Source: Hymenobacter busanensis
GTDB lineage: Bacteria; Bacteroidota; Bacteroidia; Cytophagales; Hymenobacteraceae
Assembly: GCF_008727865.1 (NCBI RefSeq)
Contig: NZ_VTWU01000009.1
Coordinates: 62,001 to 126,000, forward strand
Reading direction: 5' to 3'
DNA: 64,000 nucleotides
In this document: positions 36,314 to 43,265 of the stretch, piece after piece
Layout: every line of letters begins with the position of its first letter
How positions within the stretch are numbered: position 1 is the first letter of the stretch
Made by a program: the position numbers and the translations under genes
The notes under the pieces: model-generated
What the model was told of the DNA's origin: nothing
The model's input: only the letters and a program-made list of their open reading frames with translations
Databases searched by the model: none

Positions 36314-36481
36314 CTACTACCAACAACAGCAACAACAGCCCACAGCCGGGGCAGCGGCGCTCAACGGCGGCCGCATGACGAGGCGCTCAATGGCAGCGGC
36401 GGAAACGGACATGGCCGTGACGGGCGCCGCCGAAAAGCGGAACGAGGAGGAACTGAACGATGGAAGCGGGGTAGTTGCCAT
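36314..36481 (-). CDS. Candidate Cys-rich leader peptide upstream of metY
   Basis: A short frame lies between the SAM-I aptamer and metY. Possible ATG starts are 36481 (54 residues), 36412 (31) and 36376 (19). All end in the same sequence: five consecutive Cys codons (36337-36323, TGT TGT TGC TGT TGT), one Trp and two tandem TAG stops (36319-36317 and 36316-36314). A poly-Cys tract near a leader stop is the classical layout of amino-acid attenuation, and Cys is metabolically appropriate here. Four of the five codons are TGT in otherwise GC-rich coding DNA. The ATG at 36481 is only eight bases after the 3' strand of the aptamer stem. The tract is also a simple trinucleotide repeat, so chance is not excluded. 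Confidence 0.45.
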
Positions 36482-36489
36482 AGCACGCC

Positions 36490-36607
36490 ATTTATTTGCC
36501 CCCCGCCGATTTCGGTCGGGGGCAGGAATTGGCACCTGCCGGCTGGTGCATTGCCGGTGGTTGCCAGAGGGTCGCGGAGCCTGTTCTCTCGCCTCTTCGG
36601 AATAAAT
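36490..36607 (-). promoter_or_regulatory. SAM-I (S-box) riboswitch of the metY-metX-hom operon
   Basis: On the minus strand P1 is ATTTATT (36607-36601) with AATAAAT (36496-36490). Inside are the S-box core elements AAGAGG, GAACAGGCTC, GACCCTCTGGCAACC (with GGCAACC at 36565-36559) and GGTGCCAATTCC (36536-36525), plus a P3-like stem CCGGC/GCCGG and a strong P4-like stem TGCCCCC/GGGGGGCA. The arrangement is that of SAM-I aptamers of Bacteroidota. No terminator with a T run follows; the first ATG codons lie at or just after P1, suggesting control of translation of a leader rather than of metY directly. Confidence 0.88.
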
Positions 36608-36646
36608 CGTGTCAAGAAATCCGTTGGCCGTAAGCCGTGGATGGCA

Positions 36647-36676
36647 CAAATGTAGCGTTGGATTTGAAAAGCGCAA
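36647..36676 (-). promoter_or_regulatory. Promoter of the methionine operon
   Basis: Minus strand TTG (36676-36674), 19-base spacer, TACATTTG (36654-36647): a full Bacteroidota consensus about 40 bases before the riboswitch P1. Confidence 0.75.
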
Positions 36677-36830
36677 GGGCAGGCCATGTTTTTTTGCGCA
36701 CTCAAAGATGTATACCCAGTGTTTTTAACAAGCCGTTTTGAAGTTGTTGAATCGTTTTGCTACCAATTGATAATCAGACACTAGAGTCAATGTGCGGTTG
36801 GTTGTCGGGCACCACCGAGCGGACACTAAA

Positions 36831-36866
36831 ACAAAAACAGCCGCCCGAGTTGCTTCGGGTGGCTGT
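36831..36866 (-). terminator. Terminator after the LysM gene
   Basis: ACAGCCGCCCGA (36837-36848) pairs with TCGGGTGGCTGT (36855-36866) allowing one G-T pair. On the minus strand it is followed by TTTTGTTTTAG. Confidence 0.75.
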
Positions 36867-36887
36867 TAGGTTGGGAAGTGGTAGGGC

Positions 36888-37190
36888 TTACAATTTCGGC
36901 AGGCGAAGCTGTTGGCCAACCTCGATATGGTCGGGGTTGCTGCCGATGGTGGCCTTGTTGGCGTCGTAAATCTGATGCCACTTGCTGGCGTCGCCGTAGT
37001 GGTGCTTGGCAATTTTCGACAGCGAGTCGCCGCTCACCACGGTGTAGGTGTCGCCTTGGGCAGCGGCGGGTTGCCCGGCCGGCTGCGCTTGATTGCCGAA
37101 AAAGCCGGTCGTGTCGCCAGCGGCGGGCTTGGTGGTGGGTTTCACGGGCTCTTTCTCGCCCTTATCGCTCAGAAAATCAAACAGTCCCAT
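36888..37190 (-). CDS. LysM-domain protein
   Basis: The protein has 100 residues. The C-terminal about 50 residues are one LysM domain: TYTVVSGDSLSKIAKHHYGD, then WHQIYDANKATIGSNPDHI and VGQQLRLPKL. LysM binds N-acetylglucosamine polymers such as peptidoglycan. The N-terminal half (GLFDFLSDKGEKEPVKP followed by a Pro/Ala/Gln linker) has no signal peptide, as in the E. coli YgaU/LysM BON relatives that begin MGLFDF. This is the DUF-free small type, which may act in the cytoplasm or reach the periplasm by another route. The ATG at 37190 is unambiguous, and a terminator follows, so it is monocistronic. Confidence 0.85.
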   Translation of the reverse strand: MGLFDFLSDKGEKEPVKPTTKPAAGDTTGFFGNQAQPAGQPAAAQGDTYTVVSGDSLSKIAKHHYGDASKWHQIYDANKATIGSNPDHIEVGQQLRLPKL

Positions 37191-37386
37191 GGTCGTGTCG
37201 TGGTTGGTGTGGAAAATCGAGGCGACCCGTAACCCAACGGTTAGGTGGTCGAAGAAGCTGTACGCCTGCTTGCATAAATAAGTTGTAGCGTCAACTCTTT
37301 GATGGCTTGCGCGTAAGAAACTCGGCAGCTGAATGGCTGCTTGCCCTTTTTTGACTCCCTTCCTTCATTTCAAACGACCTCTCCTC

Positions 37387-37800
37387 ATGAAACGCGTTAC
37401 CCCGCTTCATTACTTAGCCAGCCTCCTGATGCTGGTCGGCTTGTTCACCTTCGCCTGCGGCAGCAAGGAAGGCAAAGTCGAAGGCGTAAACATGCTCTAC
37501 GGCACCGAAAGCAAAGTGTGGAAAACCCACAAAGAGAAAGATGCCACCGGCGACAAGGTCAAGCAGACCGACGCGCAGGAAGAGGAGCAGATTCGTTTCT
37601 ACGCCAACGGGCAGTACAACATGACGTCGCCGGCCCAGACTGTGAACGGCAAGTACACGTTCGACCAGGCCAACAAGAAAATCACCATGACGCCTGAAAA
37701 CGGCAACATGGCCAACACCTTCGACGTGGCCACGCTCACCGACGACCGCCTGACGCTGCGCAGCCCCGAAGGCGCGGAGTTGCAGCTCGAAGCCGAGTAA
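37387..37800 (+). CDS. Small lipoprotein, unknown function
   Basis: The protein has 137 residues. The start at 37387 gives a lipoprotein signal (YLASLLMLVGLFTFAC). After the Cys the sequence is KEGKVEGVNMLYGTESKVWKT, then short strands with GQYNMTSPAQTVNGKYTF and LTLRSPEGAEL, a pattern of small lipocalin-like lipoproteins of Bacteroidota, where W(K)TxK and GxYxF segments recur. Fold and function are inference. The terminator hairpin at 37816 follows, so it forms its own unit. No consensus promoter was recognised directly upstream. Confidence 0.6.
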   Translation: MKRVTPLHYLASLLMLVGLFTFACGSKEGKVEGVNMLYGTESKVWKTHKEKDATGDKVKQTDAQEEEQIRFYANGQYNMTSPAQTVNGKYTFDQANKKITMTPENGNMANTFDVATLTDDRLTLRSPEGAELQLEAE

Positions 37801-37815
37801 CCTCAGCCAATGTTG

Positions 37816-37851
37816 AAAAAAGCCCTTCTGCTTCGGCAGAGGGGCTTTTTT
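37816..37851 (+). terminator. Intrinsic terminator with TTCG loop
   Basis: A 16-base stem (AAAAAAGCCCTTCTGC with GCAGAGGGGCTTTTTT, one G-T pair) closed by a TTCG tetraloop, ending in T run. Confidence 0.85.
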
Positions 37852-37922
37852 GTTTGGGTTATCTGCCAGTCGGAACCCGTAGTAGCTTGCGGCACTTTTC
37901 TACCCTCTTTCGCCGTGACAGT

Positions 37923-40493
37923 ATGCGTTGTTTCGTAGGCGTTGCCTGCTTCCTAGGTCTGTTTTGGAGTACCGTCGTCGCCAGCCGTGCGCAACCAGCA
38001 CCCTTGGCCTCGGCACAGCTGCCCGTGCACGCGGTGCGGTCCATCAGCCCCGCCGATGATGATTTCACCGACCTGGCGTTTCTGACGCAGGAAATAGGCG
38101 ATGCGCGGGTGGTAATGCTGGGTGAACCGACCCACGGGGAAGGCAACGTTTTCGAGGCCAAGGCGCGCCTGCTCCGGTTTTTGCACTCCCGCCTGGGCTT
38201 TAATACCGTGGGGTTCGAAAGCGGCTTCTACGAACTCGACAAAGCCCAGCGGGAGCTGCACGCCGGTGTGCCAGCTGCTGAAGCCATAAGCCGTAGCGTG
38301 TTCGGCATTTGGACCGGTACGCGGGAATTTCAAGCGGTGCTGCCGTTGCTGGGCCCTGGCCGGCTGGGCGTCATGGGCTTCGATCCGCAACTCAGCGGCG
38401 ACTACCAGGAAAGCTTGCTGGAGGAACTGGAAGAGTTTCTGAAACCCGAAAAAGGCGCCGACGCGGTAGCGTATGACTACCTCGACGCGTGCCTGGCCAC
38501 GATGGGTGAGCATTTTATTTTTCCGCCTACCCACAACCTTGCCTTGTTTGAGCTGCAACTCGGCAAAGCCCGCAAACTGCTCGACCGAGTGGCGACTGGA
38601 CCTAGCGCCCCGCGCCGGGTGCGGGCGGTGTTCTGGCTGCAGAACCTGCGCAGTCTGCAGGCTTTGGCCCGCGACTACGCTCACAACGACCCAAGCGCCA
38701 AGAGCGGTGCCGAGTTTACGGCCACCGATAGCAACCCGCGCGATGCCCAAATGGCCGACAACCTGCTGTGGTACCTGCGCCAGCACCCGCAGGCCAAAGT
38801 GGTGTGCTGGGGCGCGCTGCCGCATCTGGCCAACAAGTTCGAGGGTTTTGCCGATGCCGAGCTACGCAGCTACCGCCCCATGGGCCAAGCGGTGAAGGCT
38901 GCCCTCGGCCCCGATGCCGTGTACGTGCTGGGTACGCTGGCCGGCAGTGGCAGCTACCAGAACTTTGGCGAGCAGCAAGTGCCCACACCGGCTGCCGGCA
39001 GCCTCGAAGCCGACCTGTTGGCCCAAGGCCACAACTATGCTTTTGTGAGTCTGAAGCACGATTTGCCCGGCCGGCAACTCACCACCTACGCCTTCGAGTA
39101 CAAACCCGTAACCGGCCCGTGGAGCGAAACCGTTGATGGGTTCTTGTTTCTGAAAACGGTGAACCCACCCCACCCCGCTGGGGGCGAGACGCCGAGTACG
39201 CCGCCTGCGGCCGAGGCAGCACCGGCGCGGCTACCCGGCCGGCTCACCCCGGCCACCCGTCCGATGGCAACTGCTGATGGGGCGACGCGGCTCGTGAGTG
39301 GCACTGTGCTTGACCGCACAACCGGCCAGCCCGTGCCCTTTGCTACCGTGGCCGTGCCGGTCCGCAGCACCGGCACCGTAGCCGATGCCAGCGGCCGTTT
39401 CCGGCTCGAAACCCAGGCTGGCGAAAACGTGCAAATCAGCAGCATTGGCTACGAACCGGTAACGATCGCCGCGGCGGGTACTTCCGGCCTCGTGGTGCGC
39501 CTTGTGCCGGCCGCTTTTGCCCTGGCCGCCGTGCACGTAAGCGCGCAGTCGCAAGACCCGCGCCGCATCATGAAGAAGGTCATAAGGGCGGGTGAAACCA
39601 ACTACGGGTGGCAGGACGAGGTATGCCAAGTGTATACGCACCGCCGGTTTATCGACTTCGATACCCTGCGCCACGACATTGAGTACGTGAGCCAGGTATT
39701 TAACCCGGCTGGCTGGCGCGAATGGGGCGGCGGGTTTTTATTGCTGGGCCCCAAACAGGTGCACAAAGTGCTGGAGAAGCACGTGGTATCGGGAAGTGCG
39801 GCGGGACTCAACGAATACGGCGAGGGTGGGCACGGTTTCCTATCGGCCGGTGCCGACCCGGTGCGTATTTCGCCGCTTTTCAAGCTCGGTAAGCTGGGCA
39901 AATACGCCCTGCAACTCGACACCATTGAGCAGCGCCACGGCGAGGGATACTACGTTGTGCGTTTTGCGGTCAAGCGCGCCAACCACCGCAGCACCGGCAT
40001 GTACCACGCGGCGGGCTACAGCGGCAAAGTGTACATCCGGCAGCGCGACTACGCGGTGGTGCGCTACGAGGCGCTCTGGCAAAACGATACGGTGCTGTGG
40101 AACGCCACGGCCCGCAAGTGCCACGGCCGCAGCGGCTTGGTGGCCAAGCTGTATCCCCAGGTATATTCCGACCACCGCAAAGCCCACGTGGTTACTTACG
40201 AGCAGGGCGCCAACGGCCGCTACCACATAGCGAGTAGTGTGGCCCAAGCCCTGAACGCGGGGCACGTGCTGGGAGGCAAAGCCTTCTATACCCAGAAATC
40301 CTGCGAAGCGTATTTCGAGCCCTTGCCAGCGGAGGCTCTGGCTACGCGCCCCGATGCAGAGAAAGAGCCGGCCTTACGCGGCGGTGAAATATGGCAGCTG
40401 ACGAAGACGGAGTACCGGCCCGCGTTTTGGGCCACGTTTCGGCGTCCAGTGCCCGCCGAAGCGGCCCCGGCCCTCGATGCTAAGAAGCCATAA
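37923..40493 (+). CDS. Erythromycin-esterase-like protein fused to a carboxypeptidase-regulatory-like domain
   Basis: The protein has 856 residues. After a signal peptide (to about residue 24) the first about 390 residues match the erythromycin-esterase family: VVMLGEPTHGEGNVFEAKAR with the conserved His/Glu, VGFESGFYELDKAQ, VFGIWTGTREFQ, MGFDPQLSG and CWGALPHLANK with the second His. A Pro/Ala linker follows (about 415-460), then a CarboxypepD_reg-like domain (VSGTVLDRTTGQPVPFATV, NVQISSIGYEPV; about 465-545). The last about 300 residues (IMKKVIRAGETNYGWQDEVC onwards) are found in Bacteroidota proteins with such regulatory domains; I cannot name their activity. The start at 37923 is given by the signal peptide. 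The 3' end overlaps the converging gene by 14 bases. Confidence 0.75.
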   Translation: MRCFVGVACFLGLFWSTVVASRAQPAPLASAQLPVHAVRSISPADDDFTDLAFLTQEIGDARVVMLGEPTHGEGNVFEAKARLLRFLHSRLGFNTVGFESGFYELDKAQRELHAGVPAAEAISRSVFGIWTGTREFQAVLPLLGPGRLGVMGFDPQLSGDYQESLLEELEEFLKPEKGADAVAYDYLDACLATMGEHFIFPPTHNLALFELQLGKARKLLDRVATGPSAPRRVRAVFWLQNLRSLQALARDYAHNDPSAKSGAEFTATDSNPRDAQMADNLLWYLRQHPQAKVVCWGALPHLANKFEGFADAELRSYRPMGQAVKAALGPDAVYVLGTLAGSGSYQNFGEQQVPTPAAGSLEADLLAQGHNYAFVSLKHDLPGRQLTTYAFEYKPVTGPWSETVDGFLFLKTVNPPHPAGGETPSTPPAAEAAPARLPGRLTPATRPMATADGATRLVSGTVLDRTTGQPVPFATVAVPVRSTGTVADASGRFRLETQAGENVQISSIGYEPVTIAAAGTSGLVVRLVPAAFALAAVHVSAQSQDPRRIMKKVIRAGETNYGWQDEVCQVYTHRRFIDFDTLRHDIEYVSQVFNPAGWREWGGGFLLLGPKQVHKVLEKHVVSGSAAGLNEYGEGGHGFLSAGADPVRISPLFKLGKLGKYALQLDTIEQRHGEGYYVVRFAVKRANHRSTGMYHAAGYSGKVYIRQRDYAVVRYEALWQNDTVLWNATARKCHGRSGLVAKLYPQVYSDHRKAHVVTYEQGANGRYHIASSVAQALNAGHVLGGKAFYTQKSCEAYFEPLPAEALATRPDAEKEPALRGGEIWQLTKTEYRPAFWATFRRPVPAEAAPALDAKKP

Positions 40494-41553
40494 CCTCCTT
40501 GGCTTCTTTCCGGCCAAACACCCGGACTATCCAGCGGGGTAGGAAAATAGTGCCCAGCACCAAGTAGAGGTAATAGGTAACGATGCGGTAGAGCAGCAGG
40601 ATGAAGTTCGTCATGGTATCGGAGCCGGCGAACTTGCGGAAGAACGTGGGGAAGGCGCCTTCGGCAAAACCCGCGCCGCCCGGCGTAATGGCCACCAGCA
40701 ACACCACTTTGTAGATGAGGTTGCGGGCGAAGATGATACCAAACATAGCGGCCGACATGGGCACAAACGCCGCAATGAGGCAGCCGATGACGAGGTAGCG
40801 CGCCGTCCACACAAACGCCGTGCTGACGGCCGCCTGCAGCCAGTAGCCCACGCCGTTGCCACGCAGCTGGGCCGACGCGTGCACCATTTCCTGCCCGTGC
40901 AAGTAAGCCTTGCGGCGCCAGCGGTGCAGGCCTTTCAGCGAAAACAGCCGCACCAGAAACCGCTTCACCGAGTGCGGATTCACGAACAGCGCGTACACCA
41001 TCAGGGCCGAGTAGGCCAGGGTGAAGAGGTAACTCAGTCCGAAAAAGATCTTCAGCGTCAGAATAAAACCGCCCTGAATGGCCTCATGGGGGTAAATATG
41101 GTCGCCGGCCAAGAGAATGACCAGCGGCACGGCCACCACAAAGTAGAGGTTGTCGAGCATGGCCGTGACCATCACGTAGGCCAGCGACTTGCCCAGCGGA
41201 ATGCCTTCTTTGTTGAGCAGAAACGACGCAATGGCCGTGCCGCCCACTGCCGAGGGCAGCACGCAGGAAGCAAACTCCCAAATCATAATCACGTCGAGGC
41301 TTTGCTTCCACGACAGCGTTTCTTCGGAAATGTGCTTGATGCGGTAGACGTAGCCCAGGTCGCGGGCCAGTAGCACCAATACCGTCACCAGCAGCCACCA
41401 CGGCCGGGCATCGGCCAGCGGGGCCAAGTCGCCGGGCTTGTAGCTGCGCCAGAACATAAACCCCACCACGCCCAGCCCAATAACCACCGGCAGCAGCATG
41501 CGCGAAGGCGACAGTTTGTCGAGCAGCTGACGGTCTTGCTGGGGGTTGCTCAT
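40480..41553 (-). CDS. Lysylphosphatidylglycerol synthase transmembrane-type protein
   Basis: The protein has 357 residues and about eight membrane segments. It resembles the LPG_synthase_TM/UPF0104 family: SASW-like start in each half, ASCVLPSAVGGTAIASFLL with the characteristic PSxxGG, YVMVTAMLDNLYFVVAVPLVIL, and IIFARNLIYKVVLLVAITPGGAGFAEGAF, where the ITPGGAGxxEG motif is diagnostic. Family members flip or transfer lipid-linked substrates; without the soluble synthase domain this one is probably a flippase-like or unknown membrane protein. It has a -7 promoter box 23 bases before the start and overlaps the 3' end of the facing gene by 14 bases. Confidence 0.85.
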   Translation of the reverse strand: MSNPQQDRQLLDKLSPSRMLLPVVIGLGVVGFMFWRSYKPGDLAPLADARPWWLLVTVLVLLARDLGYVYRIKHISEETLSWKQSLDVIMIWEFASCVLPSAVGGTAIASFLLNKEGIPLGKSLAYVMVTAMLDNLYFVVAVPLVILLAGDHIYPHEAIQGGFILTLKIFFGLSYLFTLAYSALMVYALFVNPHSVKRFLVRLFSLKGLHRWRRKAYLHGQEMVHASAQLRGNGVGYWLQAAVSTAFVWTARYLVIGCLIAAFVPMSAAMFGIIFARNLIYKVVLLVAITPGGAGFAEGAFPTFFRKFAGSDTMTNFILLLYRIVTYYLYLVLGTIFLPRWIVRVFGRKEAKEVMAS

Positions 41554-41575
41554 GTGGAGAAAGGCGGGTGAACGT

Positions 41576-41583
41576 CAAAAGTA
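41576..41583 (-). promoter_or_regulatory. -7 box of the LPG-synthase-like gene
   Basis: Minus strand TACTTTTG matches TAnnTTTG, 22 bases before the ATG at 41553; the -33 region has only TTA. Confidence 0.5.
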
Positions 41584-41703
41584 CGCATTAGCGGTGCGCA
41601 CGGTAACGAAAAATGCCCCCGGCCGCATCGCGGAAGTTTTACCGCCGCCTGAACAGGCCCAGCACCACTAGATGTACCAACGCCATTACCAGCGGGCCGT
41701 GTA

Positions 41704-41743
41704 CACGACACGAGCCCAACGGTAAAGTCGGGCTCGTGTCGTG
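41704..41743. terminator. Hairpin downstream of galT without T run
   Basis: A perfect 14-base inverted repeat (41704-41717 and 41730-41743, core CACGACACGAGCCC) with a 12-base loop. It lies 30 bases after the galT stop. No T run follows, so it may stop 3' exonucleases as well as polymerase. Confidence 0.5.
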
Positions 41744-41773
41744 AAATAAAGCGTTTGATTGCCGTAGAAGTGC

Positions 41774-42832
41774 CTACTCGGCGGCCAGGTTTTGCTTGTA
41801 GTGCACGGTGGGCAGGCCGCGCAGACGCTCGGCGGCGGCTTCGGGCGTGATGTCGCGCTGGGGGTCGGCCAGTAGCTCGTAGCCCACCATAAACTTGCGT
41901 ACCGTGGCCGAGCGCAACAGCGGCGGATAAAAGTGCAGGTGCAAGTGCCAGGATGGGTGCTCCTGGCCGTTGGTGGGACGCTGGTGCAGGCCGGCCGAGT
42001 AAGGGAACGAGGTCTGGAAGAGGTTGTCGTAGCGAATGGTGAGCTGCCGCACGGCGTCGGCCAAACCGTCTTTCGCAGCATCGGTGAGCTGCGCCACGTC
42101 CTGCACGTGGCGGCGCGGCAACAGCAGGGTTTCAAACGGCCACACCGCCCAATACGGCACCAGCACCACCCAATGCTCGTTTTCCAGCACCACCCGCGTG
42201 CCTTGTTCCAGTTCCAGCGCGAGGTAATCGGCCAGCAGGCTGCGGCCGTGCTCCTGAAAGTAGGCGAGTTGCTGCACCGTTTCGGCCGCTGGTTCGCCGG
42301 GCACGGTACGCTGGGCCCAAATCTGCCCGTGCGGGTGCGGATTCGAGCAGCCCATTACCTGCCCTTTGTTCTCAAAAATCTGCACGTAGTTGATGTCGGG
42401 CCGGGCCCCCAGCTCCAGATACTGCTCTACCCACACGTCTACCACGCCGCGCACGGCCGCCTGGTCCATTTCGGGCAGCGTCAGGTCGTGGCGCGGCGAG
42501 AAGCAGATAACCCGGCCGATGCCCGACTCTGCTTCGGCCCGCAGCAAGCCGCCCGTGTTGCGGCTGCCGGCGGGCGCATCGGCCTGCAAGGCGGCAAAGT
42601 CGTTGTCGAATACGAAAGTGCTGGTGTAGGGCGGGTTCACGGCGCCGTTGGCGCGCACGTTGCCGGGGCAGAGGTAGCAGCCGGGGTCGTAGGCTGGGCG
42701 CTGCTCCCGGTCGGGCTGCTCTTGCTGGCCCTGCCAGGGGCGCTTGGAACGGTGCGGCGACACCAGCACCCACTCGCCGGTCAGGGCATTGTAGCGCCGG
42801 TGCGCGTGCTCATTCGGATCAAATTCGCTCAC
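41774..42832 (-). CDS. galT: Galactose-1-phosphate uridylyltransferase
   Basis: The protein has 352 residues. GalT exchanges UMP between UDP-glucose and galactose-1-phosphate in the Leloir pathway. The N-terminal region includes [15 protein letters not shown] and the zinc-type CYLCPG. The active-site segment is [12 protein letters not shown], with the second His of HPH (His168) as the uridylylated nucleophile. The C-terminal half shows [12 protein letters not shown] and [13 protein letters not shown]. The start is inferred as GTG at 42832, which gives the normal N-terminus [20 protein letters not shown]; the longer frame has no such homology. No galK or galE is adjacent. Confidence 0.93.
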   Translation of the reverse strand: MSEFDPNEHAHRRYNALTGEWVLVSPHRSKRPWQGQQEQPDREQRPAYDPGCYLCPGNVRANGAVNPPYTSTFVFDNDFAALQADAPAGSRNTGGLLRAEAESGIGRVICFSPRHDLTLPEMDQAAVRGVVDVWVEQYLELGARPDINYVQIFENKGQVMGCSNPHPHGQIWAQRTVPGEPAAETVQQLAYFQEHGRSLLADYLALELEQGTRVVLENEHWVVLVPYWAVWPFETLLLPRRHVQDVAQLTDAAKDGLADAVRQLTIRYDNLFQTSFPYSAGLHQRPTNGQEHPSWHLHLHFYPPLLRSATVRKFMVGYELLADPQRDITPEAAAERLRGLPTVHYKQNLAAE

Positions 42833-43265
42833 GGAAGAAGAGAATAATGGGTGAAATGCAGAAGGCCCGCGGGCTGAAGCGGCGCATCGGGTTACTCCCA
42901 ACGGTTCTACTTAATCGAGCGGCGGCAGGTTGATGCCGCCCCTGAATCTGCTTTGCTGGACAAGCCCAATAGAACGCACATCTTTTGCGCCAGCCGGCAG
43001 TTAAAACCGGCAAAATCAGCTCGAATAAACGATTTCCTTCGGCAACAGAAATGACCTGCCGCCCGAGCCGGCTTTCGATGTACAGCCAGAAGATAACACT
43101 GCGGGTACGGCATCGACATATTGGCTCGGCTCGGGGCCGAACCGCTGCTTTAGATTTGTCGTACCTTTGCCTGCTGGCATTGGCTCTACTTTAGCGCTAC
43201 TGCAACATTCTGGCCTTGCGCCGGTTGAGCCCCTACCAACATCCTCTCTGTCTGCCCATTCCCCA
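42833..43265. other. galT-dxs intergenic region
   Basis: Divergent promoter region with no convincing gene. The dxs -7 box is at 43162-43169. No clear minus-strand promoter for galT, repeat or RNA structure was recognised. Confidence 0.4.
43162..43169 (+). promoter_or_regulatory. -7 box of dxs
   Basis: TACCTTTG, about 97 bases before the dxs ATG; a TTG start at 43167 would overlap it and is not used. Confidence 0.55.

Noticed and set aside
36489-36491. ATG inside the 3' strand of the riboswitch P1 stem as a leader start
   Set aside because: Its frame ends after about 30 codons without the poly-Cys run and has no other support; kept only as a sign that start codons lie near P1.
43167-43265. 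TTG start giving a longer Dxs
   Set aside because: The TTG is part of the -7 box and the extra residues have no Dxs similarity.
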